Positions 52,463 to 60,476 of a stretch of DNA of 64,000 bases are shown one piece after another. The stretch spans positions 118,365 to 182,364 of the forward strand of contig JBMOMJ010000013.1 in the NCBI GenBank assembly GCA_049324695.1, given 5' to 3'. The translations under genes were made by a program, and so were the position numbers. The notes under the pieces were generated by a model. It was not told the origin of the DNA, did not search any database, and saw only the letters and a list, made by a program, of their open reading frames with translations. Position 1 is the first letter of the stretch. Each line of letters begins with the position of its first letter. The DNA is from PMG-095 sp049324695. Its GTDB lineage: Bacteria; Myxococcota_A; Polyangia; Polyangiales; Polyangiaceae.

Positions 52463-53764
52463 TCATTGCGTGCAGCATACGGTGGTGGCGCCCGCGGGGC
52501 TTACGCTGCCGGTGGTGGAGAGGGTGGCGTTGGATGAGCAGGTGCCGGGCCTGGTGACGATCTGTGCGAAGTAGCCTTTATGTGCGGTGGTGTTAGAGAT
52601 CACGCAGCTGTAGCCAGCGTTGAGAGCGATGGTGCGGCGAGTGGTGGTGCCGGTGCAGTCGCCGCGGGAGTTGACTTCGACTTGAAGTTCGCAACCTTGG
52701 CCGGAGATGCTGCAGTCGCAGGTTTGCGGGCAGTGACGAGCGTCTTCGTATTTGGAGTACATGACGCTACGCGCGGGGTAGCCCGTCGGGCAGGTTTGGT
52801 CGCCTTCGCGCTGGATGCAGTACTTGGCGGCAAACGGTGTGGCTGGCGCCGCGACGCAGACCTCGTCGCTGGCGGTGCAGTTGCCTTGTTTGACGGCGCC
52901 GCCGCAGGCACTGAGTGAATTGCTCCATTGCGAGGCGGCGATGTTGCTCTGCACGCTGCCGGCACCGCAGCTCGCGGTGACGCTGCCAGTGAGGGACATG
53001 CCGACGGAGCTGCTTTGGGCCACGCACATGCCGGTGGAAAGGACGGTGCCAGCGACGCCGTTGGTACAGCCGTCTTGATTGTAAAAGGTAACGTTGCCGG
53101 TGGCGCTACATTGCGTGTTGGGCGCGCCGCAAGCGCAGGTGCAGGAAGCGTTACCGGGGACAAGTCCGGTGTAGAGGTTGGCGAGCGGGCTGGGGAACGC
53201 CGCTGGGCAGCTCGCGCTATTGCTGGTCACCACGAGAGGGCCTTGCCAACCAGTAGGTGCGGCTTTCACACATTGGCTCGATGGAGCGCTGCACGGAGCG
53301 CCAGCGGAGCCACCGCTGTTTGCGCCGCCGCTCGCCGCGCCGCCGCTCGCTGCGCCACCTTTGCCGGCAGCGCCACTCGCCGCGCCGCCATTGCTGGCTC
53401 CGCCGCTGCCGATGCGCCCGCCGGAGGCGTTGCTTGCGCCGCCGTCACCAATGCCGCCCGCACCACTCGCGGCGTTGGCACCCGCTTGACCGGCTTCGTT
53501 CGAATCGTTCGGTTGACCCGCGCTACCCGAGGCGCCATCCAATGCGCCGCCTGCACCAGCGTCGGCGTTCGTTGCACCTGCTTGGGTCGCGCCCGCATCG
53601 CCGACTCCGCCTTGACCTGCAGCGCCGCCCGTAGCTGAGGATTTCGCGCCGGCGAGTCCGCCTTTTCCACCCCCCTCACCCTCCCGAAAATTGCGTTCGG
53701 AGGAACAACGGAGCACAACGCTCGAAACGAGCAACGAAAGCAGAAGCCAGCGACGGTTCACCAT
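52463..53764 (-). CDS. Gly-rich, Cys-rich lipoprotein-like surface protein
   Basis: A 433-residue protein from the ATG at 53764 with GAGGAT upstream. The signal peptide (RRWLLLSLLVSSVVLRC) has its Cys preceded by Arg, a non-standard lipobox like that of the repeat protein starting at 31268. The linker (about residues 30-155) is Gly/Ala/Ser rich. The remaining 280 residues carry about 22 Cys (CSAPSSQC, CTCACGAPNTQC, CPQTCDCSISGQGC). Likely a disulfide-rich surface domain. Function unknown. Confidence 0.83.
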   Translation of the reverse strand: MVNRRWLLLSLLVSSVVLRCSSERNFREGEGGGKGGLAGAKSSATGGAAGQGGVGDAGATQAGATNADAGAGGALDGASGSAGQPNDSNEAGQAGANAASGAGGIGDGGASNASGGRIGSGGASNGGAASGAAGKGGAASGGAASGGANSGGSAGAPCSAPSSQCVKAAPTGWQGPLVVTSNSASCPAAFPSPLANLYTGLVPGNASCTCACGAPNTQCSATGNVTFYNQDGCTNGVAGTVLSTGMCVAQSSSVGMSLTGSVTASCGAGSVQSNIAASQWSNSLSACGGAVKQGNCTASDEVCVAAPATPFAAKYCIQREGDQTCPTGYPARSVMYSKYEDARHCPQTCDCSISGQGCELQVEVNSRGDCTGTTTRRTIALNAGYSCVISNTTAHKGYFAQIVTRPGTCSSNATLSTTGSVSPAGATTVCCTQ

Positions 53765-53813
53765 TCGAGATCCTCGGTGAGCGGACGATACGGCGAGCGC
53801 GACAGAACGCAAA

Positions 53814-53855
53814 CGGCATGGCTGCGCCCGCGTCCATGCCGCTGAACGGCAGCGG
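53814..53855. other. Two overlapping, mutually exclusive hairpins
   Basis: CGGCATGG (53814-53821) pairs perfectly with CCATGCCG (53834-53841); CCGCTG (53839-53844) pairs perfectly with CAGCGG (53850-53855). The two stems share 53839-53841 and cannot form at once. They lie between two minus-strand lipoprotein-cluster genes, 50-90 nt before the start of the downstream one, where an attenuator or terminator could act. Confidence 0.4.
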
Positions 53856-53888
53856 GTTACCGGGTTTGCGATTGCGACTGCTGAACGA

Positions 53889-54431
53889 TCACAAGTGGGC
53901 CTGGTAGTCGACGCCCATGCTCATGAGACGCACTGCGCCCGGAAAGGTGCCTTGACGTGAAAGCCGGAAAAACCACCAGTCGCCGTCACCCCAGCCGTTG
54001 CCTGGCTCGATGGTAACGGAAAGAGCATAAACGCTGCCGAGCGACTCGGGCGCGTTCATGGTCGGGGTGGCTTGAGAACCGTAGGTCTCGAAATTGTTGC
54101 CGGAGTCGTACGTCATGGGAGTGACGGCAAACGCCAACGTGCCCGCTTGATCGGTTGCGAACATGAAGAACAGGCGAACGTTGACCGAACCACCCGCGTG
54201 GTCACGAGGGCGCGGCACGGTTGCGGTCATGGAGCCGGCGCTTGCACCCCAATTGATGCCATTGGCAACCTGTACGAAGTCGCCGCTGTGGCTGTGATCG
54301 TACGAGAGCGCGCCCGCAGGGATGGCGTAGGTGCGCGTGAACCTGCAGCTCGCTTTGAGTGCTTTGCACAGCTGCACGGCGATCGGGCTCGTCGGACCAA
54401 ACAGCTCACTCGCGCGTGAACGAATCGTCAT
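53889..54431 (-). CDS. Protein of unknown function, beta-rich
   Basis: A 180-residue protein from the ATG at 54431 with GGAGGAG 4 nt upstream. No signal peptide. The first 50 residues are helical; the rest alternates short beta strands with Gly, Asn and Asp turns (HSHSGDFVQVANGINWGAS, LFFMFATDQAGTLAFAVTP, WGDGDWWFFRLSRQG), as in a jelly-roll or tail-fibre-like domain. No family recognised. It sits between two Gly-rich lipoprotein genes on the same strand. Confidence 0.7.
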   Translation of the reverse strand: MTIRSRASELFGPTSPIAVQLCKALKASCRFTRTYAIPAGALSYDHSHSGDFVQVANGINWGASAGSMTATVPRPRDHAGGSVNVRLFFMFATDQAGTLAFAVTPMTYDSGNNFETYGSQATPTMNAPESLGSVYALSVTIEPGNGWGDGDWWFFRLSRQGTFPGAVRLMSMGVDYQAHL

Positions 54432-54536
54432 GGCTCCTCCTCGATGCTCCGGTCCACCGCCGGTAGCCGATGTTCGCGCTGCGAGCGCGCGTTGACAAGC
54501 GTCGTTGCGCAAACGCAGCGGGCGGGCGCCTCGCGA

Positions 54537-55295
54537 TTAGGGGCAACAATACGAATCGGTGACGCTACCGATACTGCGCACCATGCAGCCGCTGGGCTCG
54601 GTGTACGGCGTCACACAAGCAACGTAGTGCGGAAGCGCAGCTGTGGTGCACAGGCTATCTGCTGCCGGCACTGCTCGACAACCGGAGAGCGAGCCACCCG
54701 CAAAGCCAGCGTTGCCGAGCAAACCAGCGAGCCCGCCGAGCAGCCCCCCAGCGCCGAGGGTGCCACCCGCGCCCGCCGTGCTCAGGCCGCCACTGCCGGT
54801 GCCTGCCGTTCCGCCAGTGTTCGAACGACCACCAGCGGCCGAACCACCTTGACCTTGTGTCGCCCCACCGCTGCCACCGTTTGCGGAGCGACCGCCGCTA
54901 CCTCCCGCAGTCGAGCTCGTGCCGCCGGCTCCCTGCGTACGGCCGCCAGTCGTACTCGCTCCGCCACTCGCGGTTGTGCCACCGCTGGAGAGCGAGCCGC
55001 CGCTCGTTGCCGCACCGCCGCTCGCGGTTGCGCCACCGTTTGCAAGCGCGCCACCATTGGCGACCGCGCCGCCGCTCGACGCGCCACCGTTCACACTCGG
55101 AGAACCTCCGGTTGAGGTTGCGCCACCTTTCGAATGGATGACGCCGCCCTGCCCTCCGTCGTCGTCGCCTTCGGTCTGTCCACAAGCAACGAGCAATGCG
55201 AGACCACAAGCGGGCAACGCCCAGCGCCTCAAGCGGGACCAGGTCAACAGCCAATCCGCCTGGGTGATGCGTCGCGTCGCGCTGGTCCGACTCAT
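54537..55295 (-). CDS. Gly-rich lipoprotein with short Cys-rich end
   Basis: A 252-residue protein from the ATG at 55295 with GGAGAAG upstream. The long signal ends in a good lipobox (LALLVAC). About 150 residues are Gly/Ala/Ser/Thr linker; the C-terminal 50 residues contain six Cys (SGCRAVPAADSLC, HYVACVTPY, SGCMVRS, SYCCP). Same design as the other linker lipoproteins, with the smallest globular part. It is divergent from the DUF2293 gene. Confidence 0.82.
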   Translation of the reverse strand: MSRTSATRRITQADWLLTWSRLRRWALPACGLALLVACGQTEGDDDGGQGGVIHSKGGATSTGGSPSVNGGASSGGAVANGGALANGGATASGGAATSGGSLSSGGTTASGGASTTGGRTQGAGGTSSTAGGSGGRSANGGSGGATQGQGGSAAGGRSNTGGTAGTGSGGLSTAGAGGTLGAGGLLGGLAGLLGNAGFAGGSLSGCRAVPAADSLCTTAALPHYVACVTPYTEPSGCMVRSIGSVTDSYCCP

Positions 55296-55423
55296 GTTGC
55301 GCTTCTCCAAACAGGCCGAGTTTGCCCCGGAATGCGCGCATACGCAATTGCCAGAAATGGCACTTGGCAGCATTCGAATAGTCGCTGACAGACGCGCGAC
55401 CCGTAAGTAGGCTCTGCCCCGCG

Positions 55424-56128
55424 ATGCCGGCTCAGCCAGCCCACCCTTCGATTACCCTGAGCCCTACGGACGAGCCACGTGTGTTCCGCGCCGAGGACGG
55501 AACACGCATGAGCGTGCCAGACGATTGGGCGCATTTACCTCCGGGCGACGCAGGGCTCACGCGCCGAGTGAAGTTGCTCGGTCCATCCTGGGCGATCGTC
55601 GAAGAGGTGAAGAATCGCATGTTCTCACGCGGCATCTGGGCGCCGCGCGAAAACATCGAAGCAGCGCGCGCGGCGATCGAAGCGGAGCGCGCCTCACCCG
55701 AGTATCAAAAGCGACGTGCGAGTGAGCTCGAGCGCAAGAGGCGGCTGCAAGCGAGCTATGCCGCCGAGTTCGAGTACGAGGTGCGCCAGTTTCTGCGTTT
55801 CGCTCCCAGTTTTTCCGAGCTCGAAGCGCGTTTGGCCCGGCGTGTCGCCGAACATGCCACTCCGGTTGGCAGCGGCACCGTGGCGCGTACGGAGCGCATT
55901 TCGATCGATCGGCGCGCCGAAGCGGCGGTGATCGCCTGGCTGCGTCACCAGACGACGTCGTACGAAACGCTTTCGATTCCGCGCGTGCGCGGAGCTCGCC
56001 GCAAGGTGCGACGCGACTTGGCTCAGGTGTCTCGCTCACTCTTGGATTTGCATCGACGCGACAACTCGCACGTTCCCGCGGCGTGCCCGCTATGCAAAGT
56101 TCTTCTGGCGAGCGATGCAGCGTCGTAG
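55424..56128 (+). CDS. DUF2293 domain protein
   Basis: A 234-residue protein. The C-terminal 90 residues match DUF2293, with RAEAAVIAWLRHQTTSYETL, SIPRVRGARRKVRRDLA and a final Cys pair (ACPLC). Basic, Arg-rich and helical in the centre, it may bind nucleic acid. The DUF has no proven role. It is divergent from the Gly-rich lipoprotein gene, with 128 bp between starts for both promoters. Confidence 0.88.
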   Translation: MPAQPAHPSITLSPTDEPRVFRAEDGTRMSVPDDWAHLPPGDAGLTRRVKLLGPSWAIVEEVKNRMFSRGIWAPRENIEAARAAIEAERASPEYQKRRASELERKRRLQASYAAEFEYEVRQFLRFAPSFSELEARLARRVAEHATPVGSGTVARTERISIDRRAEAAVIAWLRHQTTSYETLSIPRVRGARRKVRRDLAQVSRSLLDLHRRDNSHVPAACPLCKVLLASDAAS

Positions 56129-56574
56129 CGCAGCGAGAATGCGCTGCGAGGCAATTTTGCACAGATAATGAGCCGATTTCGCGCAAAACCGGGCCTCGGG
56201 CGTTCGGCATCGTTGATGCAATACGGCTTCGCGTGCTGCGACGCGCTCACAAGAAGTGGCATGAGCTGAAAGCGTCTCCACCCGGCGAACGCTTCCACCG
56301 ATTTTACGTCGCTGAGCAGAACGAGCCGCGCTGGGTGCGGTTGATCTACCTCGGCCTCGGCCTCGCGATGCTACCGGTCGGAGTTGTGTTCGCCTTCATT
56401 CCGGGGCCGGCGGTGTTGTTCTTCGCGCTCGGCGCGGCGTTGCTCGCCACACATTCCGAGTGGGTCGCGCGCAAGCTCGATGAGTTCGAGTTGTGGCTGC
56501 ATAGAACTTGGACTCGTATTCGCCCCTCGACCGGCGGGAAGGCCACGAGCTCGCGGCACGCCACACGACCTTGA
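56083..56574 (+). CDS. PGPGW-type membrane protein
   Basis: The frame opens at GTG 56083 or ATG 56092 inside the previous gene, but the conserved part begins only at about residue 50 (VLRRAHKKWHELKASPPGERF), so a GTG at 56233 may be the real start. Two hydrophobic helices (LIYLGLGLAMLPVGVVFAFI and AVLFFALGAALLATHS) flank the PGPA motif, a form of the PGPGW signature. A basic helix ends the protein. Small inner-membrane protein; role unknown. The start is the doubtful element, not the gene. Confidence 0.75.
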   Translation: MPAMQSSSGERCSVVAQRECAARQFCTDNEPISRKTGPRAFGIVDAIRLRVLRRAHKKWHELKASPPGERFHRFYVAEQNEPRWVRLIYLGLGLAMLPVGVVFAFIPGPAVLFFALGAALLATHSEWVARKLDEFELWLHRTWTRIRPSTGGKATSSRHATRP

Positions 56575-56627
56575 GACGATAGCGCCGGAGCCTGCAGTCC
56601 GCGCGCGCTGAGCTATAGTCGCACTCG

Positions 56628-57062
56628 ATGTGGCGAGCGCGGGTCCTCTTGGGCCTCTTGGTGTGTTTGGTTGCGTGCGCGCAAGATCCTCCGGCGCCAA
56701 CATTGCCGGTCAGCAGTCATCGGTTGGTGGAGGATTGGCCAAAGCTTCCAGCAGGTGTGCAGTTTGGCAAAGTGTTGGCCGTCGCGGTGCATCCCGATGG
56801 GCGCGTGTTTGTTGCTCACGACGCGGGACACGGCAGTCCCAATCGCCAACCGATCCCAGAAGCGCCTATTTTCGTGCTGGATCCGCAGAGCGGCGAGCTT
56901 CTGCAAACTTTGGGGGCAGGGCTCTTTCGTTACCCACACGGGCTCAACTTCGATTCGGCGGGCCGCTTGTGGGTGACCGATTCGGACGCAGATCGCGTGG
57001 TGCGGCTCGATGAAAACGGTCAGATTGATTTGGTTTTGGGGGGGCACGCATGCTCGGGCTGA
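56628..57062 (+). CDS. N-terminal half of NHL/PAL-type propeller, lipoprotein
   Basis: A 144-residue lipoprotein (lipobox LVCLVAC). The mature part, VQFGKVLAVAVHPDGRVFVA, FVLDPQSGELLQTLGAGLFR and PHGLNFDSAGRLWVTDSDAD, is the first two to three blades of a peptidyl-alpha-hydroxyglycine-lyase-like NHL propeller. The frame stops right after a run of seven G (57038-57044) where a full-length protein would go on. The next gene supplies the missing blades. Either a truncated half-propeller or one side of a frameshift; one additional G would join the two frames. Confidence 0.7.
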   Translation: MWRARVLLGLLVCLVACAQDPPAPTLPVSSHRLVEDWPKLPAGVQFGKVLAVAVHPDGRVFVAHDAGHGSPNRQPIPEAPIFVLDPQSGELLQTLGAGLFRYPHGLNFDSAGRLWVTDSDADRVVRLDENGQIDLVLGGHACSG

Positions 57063-57643
57063 CGCGCACCGTGAGTGCGCTGAGCGCACTCGCGCTCCTG
57101 AGCGCTTGCAGTGAAGCGCCGGAAGACTTCGCGCGCCCAACGGGCGTTGCGTTCGCGTCCAACGGCGACGCATACGTCGCAGACGGATATGATCATGCTC
57201 GCATCGCGCGCTTCGATCCGAACGGCTGCTTCACCTCGAGCTTCGGCGAGCACGGCGTGGGCAAGGGCCAGTTCGAAACGCCACACGGCATCGTCATCGA
57301 CGTCAACGATCGCATTTACGTGGCTGATCGCGACAATGCACGCGTGCAGGTCTTCGACAGCGACGGACACTTTCTCGCGTCGTGGAGCGCTCCCGAGCTC
57401 GGTCACCCCTGGGCTGTTGCGCTCGGACCCGACGGGCACGTCTACGTCGCGGACGGCGGCAATCAAACTCCGGGCGGTACTGCGCGGCGCATCGTGGAGC
57501 TCGATAGCAACGGGAATACGCTAGGAGTATTCGGACACGATGCGGCGCTCGAGAGTCCCCACGGCATCGCGGTTGGCGGAGACAACAGCGTGTACGTCGC
57601 CGATTTGGACGGCCGCAGTTTGCGAAAGTTCGTGCGTCGATGA
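57050..57643 (+). CDS. C-terminal half of NHL/PAL-type propeller, lipoprotein
   Basis: A 197-residue protein whose ATG overlaps the upstream gene by 13 nt. It opens with its own lipoprotein signal (MLGLTRTVSALSALALLSAC), then continues the propeller almost exactly where the previous gene stops: DFARPTGVAFASNGDAYVAD, GIVIDVNDRIYVADRDNARV, AVALGPDGHVYVADGGN and HGIAVGGDNSVYVADLDG, four NHL blades. The existence of a perfect signal peptide argues for a true split into two exported halves that assemble, rather than a sequencing error. Its stop overlaps the next gene (ATGA). Confidence 0.7.
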   Translation: MLGLTRTVSALSALALLSACSEAPEDFARPTGVAFASNGDAYVADGYDHARIARFDPNGCFTSSFGEHGVGKGQFETPHGIVIDVNDRIYVADRDNARVQVFDSDGHFLASWSAPELGHPWAVALGPDGHVYVADGGNQTPGGTARRIVELDSNGNTLGVFGHDAALESPHGIAVGGDNSVYVADLDGRSLRKFVRR

Positions 57644-58500
57644 AGGCCTGGCTGTGCCTGGCGATTGGCGCGTTGGCGCACGCGTTGACTGCGCCAGCAC
57701 GTGCGGACGGCGTTGCGGTGCATCGCTTGCGCGAAAGCGATCGTGCCGCGGCCGAAGCGGCGTTCACGGCGGCGACAACGCCATCCAACGCTCAAGTTTC
57801 TACTTTTCATATCGCGCCGAGCCTGGCGCTGGCCCTACGCCTCGGCGCACGCTGGACCTCGACGTTGGATGCCACCTTGGGCTTCACCAGCTTCGAGCAA
57901 GAAGCCCGCGAGCGCCGCACCAGCACACGCTTCGGCAATCCGCTGTTGGGATTCCATCTGACTTTGCTGGCCGAGCCGTTCCGTGAATTGCGTGTTGGCT
58001 TGGCGGCTGCGCCTCCACTCGTCACCACACCGGGCGGTCTCGACGCCAACTCGGCGGCAGCGTTTGCGGATCGCGTCGCGCTGCAAGCGCGCGGCACACA
58101 AGCGCCGTGGTTGTGGTCCAACAACGCTATTCCGTTGCTGGCGCTGGTCAGCTTGCGCGAGCACTTGTTCAGTAATGTGGCGCTTCGGCTCGATGTGCAG
58201 CCAGGCTATTTGCTGTCGGTGAATCGTCGTGCAAGCCGTGTGGCGTTGGATGTAACTGCGCGCGGCGAGCTCCGCGCGGGACGCTGGGTGCCCGAAGCTG
58301 CGTTCCACCTCTATACGCAGAGCGTGCCGATCCTAGATGGCGATTACGCGCAGCTCTCCGCCGCGGCCGCGCTGCGTTACGAGCTCGCTGTGGCGTGGTT
58401 ACGCGCTGAATTCGCCTTGAATCTCGATGGCCCTGCCGGCTTCGGCATGCACAACCGAACACCCTGGGGAGTGACGCTAGCGAGCGGCGCGCGCTTCTGA
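57640..58500 (+). CDS. Probable outer-membrane beta-barrel protein
   Basis: A 286-residue protein with a clean signal peptide (LCLAIGALAHALTAPARA) and amphipathic strands throughout (LALALRLGARWTSTLDATL, GFTSF, LRLDVQPGYLLSV). It ends in Phe (LASGARF), the usual last residue of barrel proteins recognised by BamA. Its ATG overlaps the stop of the NHL half-protein, forming a three-gene unit of two propeller lipoproteins and a barrel, possibly a surface complex. No family name. Confidence 0.8.
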   Translation: MKAWLCLAIGALAHALTAPARADGVAVHRLRESDRAAAEAAFTAATTPSNAQVSTFHIAPSLALALRLGARWTSTLDATLGFTSFEQEARERRTSTRFGNPLLGFHLTLLAEPFRELRVGLAAAPPLVTTPGGLDANSAAAFADRVALQARGTQAPWLWSNNAIPLLALVSLREHLFSNVALRLDVQPGYLLSVNRRASRVALDVTARGELRAGRWVPEAAFHLYTQSVPILDGDYAQLSAAAALRYELAVAWLRAEFALNLDGPAGFGMHNRTPWGVTLASGARF

Positions 58501-58679
58501 GCGCACGGTGTAGAGCCTCTGCCCACACCTGGCAACACACGCACGCGTACGGAAATTTCGAGCGCGAGCAAGAAATCGTCGTGAGCGTTTCCACTCATTG
58601 AATCGCGCGCTTCATCACATCGAAGCGCCGTTCGACCGATGCTTGGGAAGAGCCAGGTCGCAAGCCCGAGGATTACGCC
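58501..58679. other. Intergenic region before the cytoskeleton-like pair
   Basis: About 180 bp with no gene. It must contain the promoter for the zinc ribbon/pentapeptide gene. An AT-richer patch (GGAAATTTCG near 58551) is present; no consensus element was recognised. Confidence 0.3.
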
Positions 58680-60455
58680 GTGAGCCTCGACGAATTTACT
58701 GCGTGCCCACACTGCGGAACCGAAATGTACCTGGGAGCGCACTTCTGTGTGCGCTGCGGTTCGGCCCTCGCGGCTCCCAGCGACCAAGCGCGACCTTCCA
58801 AGCCGGATGCAGTGCTCGAGCTGACCGAATTCGAAAGCTGGTTGCCGAGCCCTCTGCCACCGAGCAAACGCGGTAAGGTCAAGCCGGACTCGCTCGCGGC
58901 GTTGGGAGCAGCGTTGCCCACCGCGGTGGAACCCATGCCGATGCAGGCAGCACTCGTCGAGGTGCTCGCGGTGGAAGCAGCGCCCGTCGAAGCGCTCCGG
59001 GCGGAAGCAGCGCCCGTCGAAGCGCTCGCGGCAGAACCAGCACCCATCGAAGTGCTCGCAGCAGAACCAGCACCCGTCGAAGTGCTCGCAGCAGAACCAA
59101 CACCTGTCGAACTGCACGCGATCGAAGTAATAGCGATGGATCCCAAAGCAGACGCGCTCAGCATCGAGGACGTGGATCGCGGTTTCGACTTCCCCGAAGA
59201 GAAGACGGCGATCTCGGCTGGCTTGTCCAGCTTGGCCGCTTTCGGCCGCAGCATGCGTGAACACAGCCGACAGACAAAGTCGGAGTTGACGCGCGAAGAA
59301 GTGGTTCGGCGGCTCGAAGCCAACGAGAGCTTTAAACGCGCCGGGCTCGCAGGCCTCGATCTTTCGGGCCTCAATCTCGAGGGTGTCGATCTCACGCGCG
59401 CCGATTTGGATGGCGCCAAGCTAGATCGCGCCAAGCTGCGCGGAGCGTTTCTGCAAAATGCAAGTCTGCGCGGTGCGTCGCTGACCAGCGCCGATCTCAG
59501 CGAAGCTCACCTGGAGCGCGCCGATTTGGCAAACGCCAATTTGAGCTCCGCGCGCCTGGACGGTGCCGAGTTGAAGCGCGCCAACCTCGAGAAAGCCGAT
59601 CTCTCCGGAGCCAGTTTGTGCGGCGCTTACTTGGTAGGCGCGGAGCTCCTGGGTGCGACGCTCGTGTGCGCCAAGTTGCGCGCTGCCGATCTGACTGACG
59701 CGGATCTCGAAGGCGCTGATCTGGCGATGGCCGATTTGTCCGAAGCCGATCTCGAAAACACCAGCCTGACGCTGACGAATCTGGTCGGCGTCAATCTGCG
59801 TGCGGCCACCTTGGTCGACGCCAACCTGACGCGCGTCAACGCTACGCGCGCCGATTTTAGTCACGCGTCGCTGGTTCGCGCGAAGCTAACCGCGGCGAGT
59901 TTGCAGTACGCCTGCCTCCTGGCTTGCGACGCCAGCGGCGCCGATTTTTCGGGCGCTGACTTGAGCGGCACCATCTTCGATGAGGCGCGACTGCACAACG
60001 CGAATTTCGAGGCAGCCAAGGTCAGCTCGCCTCCGCGCTTGGCGGGCCTCGAGTTAATCAAACCGGCGAACACGGAGAAGAGGCGCTACTTCGGTCGCGG
60101 CGATTTGCTGCGCGATGCGCGCCTCAACTTCGGGCCGGGTTCGCAAATTCACGTCGAGAGTCGCTTCGAGAACTGCGTCATCGAGTTGGGTGACGGCGCC
60201 GAGCTCGTGATCGGCGAATTTGGTGTGCTGCGCGACTGCCAAATTTCTGGGCACGGCGATATCGTCGTGCATGGCTGCTTCTTCGAGCGGCAGAGCCCAG
60301 GCATCAGCGGCGTGCGCAGCTTGGTGGTGAGCGCCAAAGGCGCCGTGGCCGCCGCGCTCCAGCAAGTGAATCAACCGACGGCCTTTGCGTTCGAAGCAGG
60401 CTGCCGGCTGCGCATCAAAATCACGCAAAGCCACGAAGCGCTCGCGGCCGAGTAA
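58680..60455 (+). CDS. Zinc ribbon, pentapeptide-repeat and bactofilin-like protein
   Basis: A 591-residue protein from a GTG. A zinc ribbon opens it (Cys9, Cys12, Cys23, Cys26). A linker holds six 10-residue repeats of the VEALAAEPAP type (about residues 90-148). Residues about 223-445 are a pentapeptide-repeat helix (A[DNK]Lxx: LDLSGLNLEGVDLTRADLDG and on) of some 40 units. The end (about 475-591) resembles a bactofilin-like beta-helix: IHVESRFENCVIELGDGAEL, SGHGDIVVHGCFFE, FAFEAGCRLRIKI. A bactofilin gene follows after 21 nt, so the two likely co-assemble. Cytoplasmic. No enzymatic motif. Confidence 0.88.
   Translation: MSLDEFTACPHCGTEMYLGAHFCVRCGSALAAPSDQARPSKPDAVLELTEFESWLPSPLPPSKRGKVKPDSLAALGAALPTAVEPMPMQAALVEVLAVEAAPVEALRAEAAPVEALAAEPAPIEVLAAEPAPVEVLAAEPTPVELHAIEVIAMDPKADALSIEDVDRGFDFPEEKTAISAGLSSLAAFGRSMREHSRQTKSELTREEVVRRLEANESFKRAGLAGLDLSGLNLEGVDLTRADLDGAKLDRAKLRGAFLQNASLRGASLTSADLSEAHLERADLANANLSSARLDGAELKRANLEKADLSGASLCGAYLVGAELLGATLVCAKLRAADLTDADLEGADLAMADLSEADLENTSLTLTNLVGVNLRAATLVDANLTRVNATRADFSHASLVRAKLTAASLQYACLLACDASGADFSGADLSGTIFDEARLHNANFEAAKVSSPPRLAGLELIKPANTEKRRYFGRGDLLRDARLNFGPGSQIHVESRFENCVIELGDGAELVIGEFGVLRDCQISGHGDIVVHGCFFERQSPGISGVRSLVVSAKGAVAAALQQVNQPTAFAFEAGCRLRIKITQSHEALAAE
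58947..59126 (+). repeat. Six tandem 30-bp units encoding VEALAAEPAP-like repeats
   Basis: Units begin at 58947, 58977, 59007, 59037, 59067 and 59097 with period 30 bp. The central ones are nearly identical (GCAGCGCCCGTCGAAGCGCT). They code for the linker of the zinc ribbon protein, and length variation between strains is likely. Confidence 0.85.
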
Positions 60456-60476
60456 CCACGAAAGGTCGAGGTCCAC

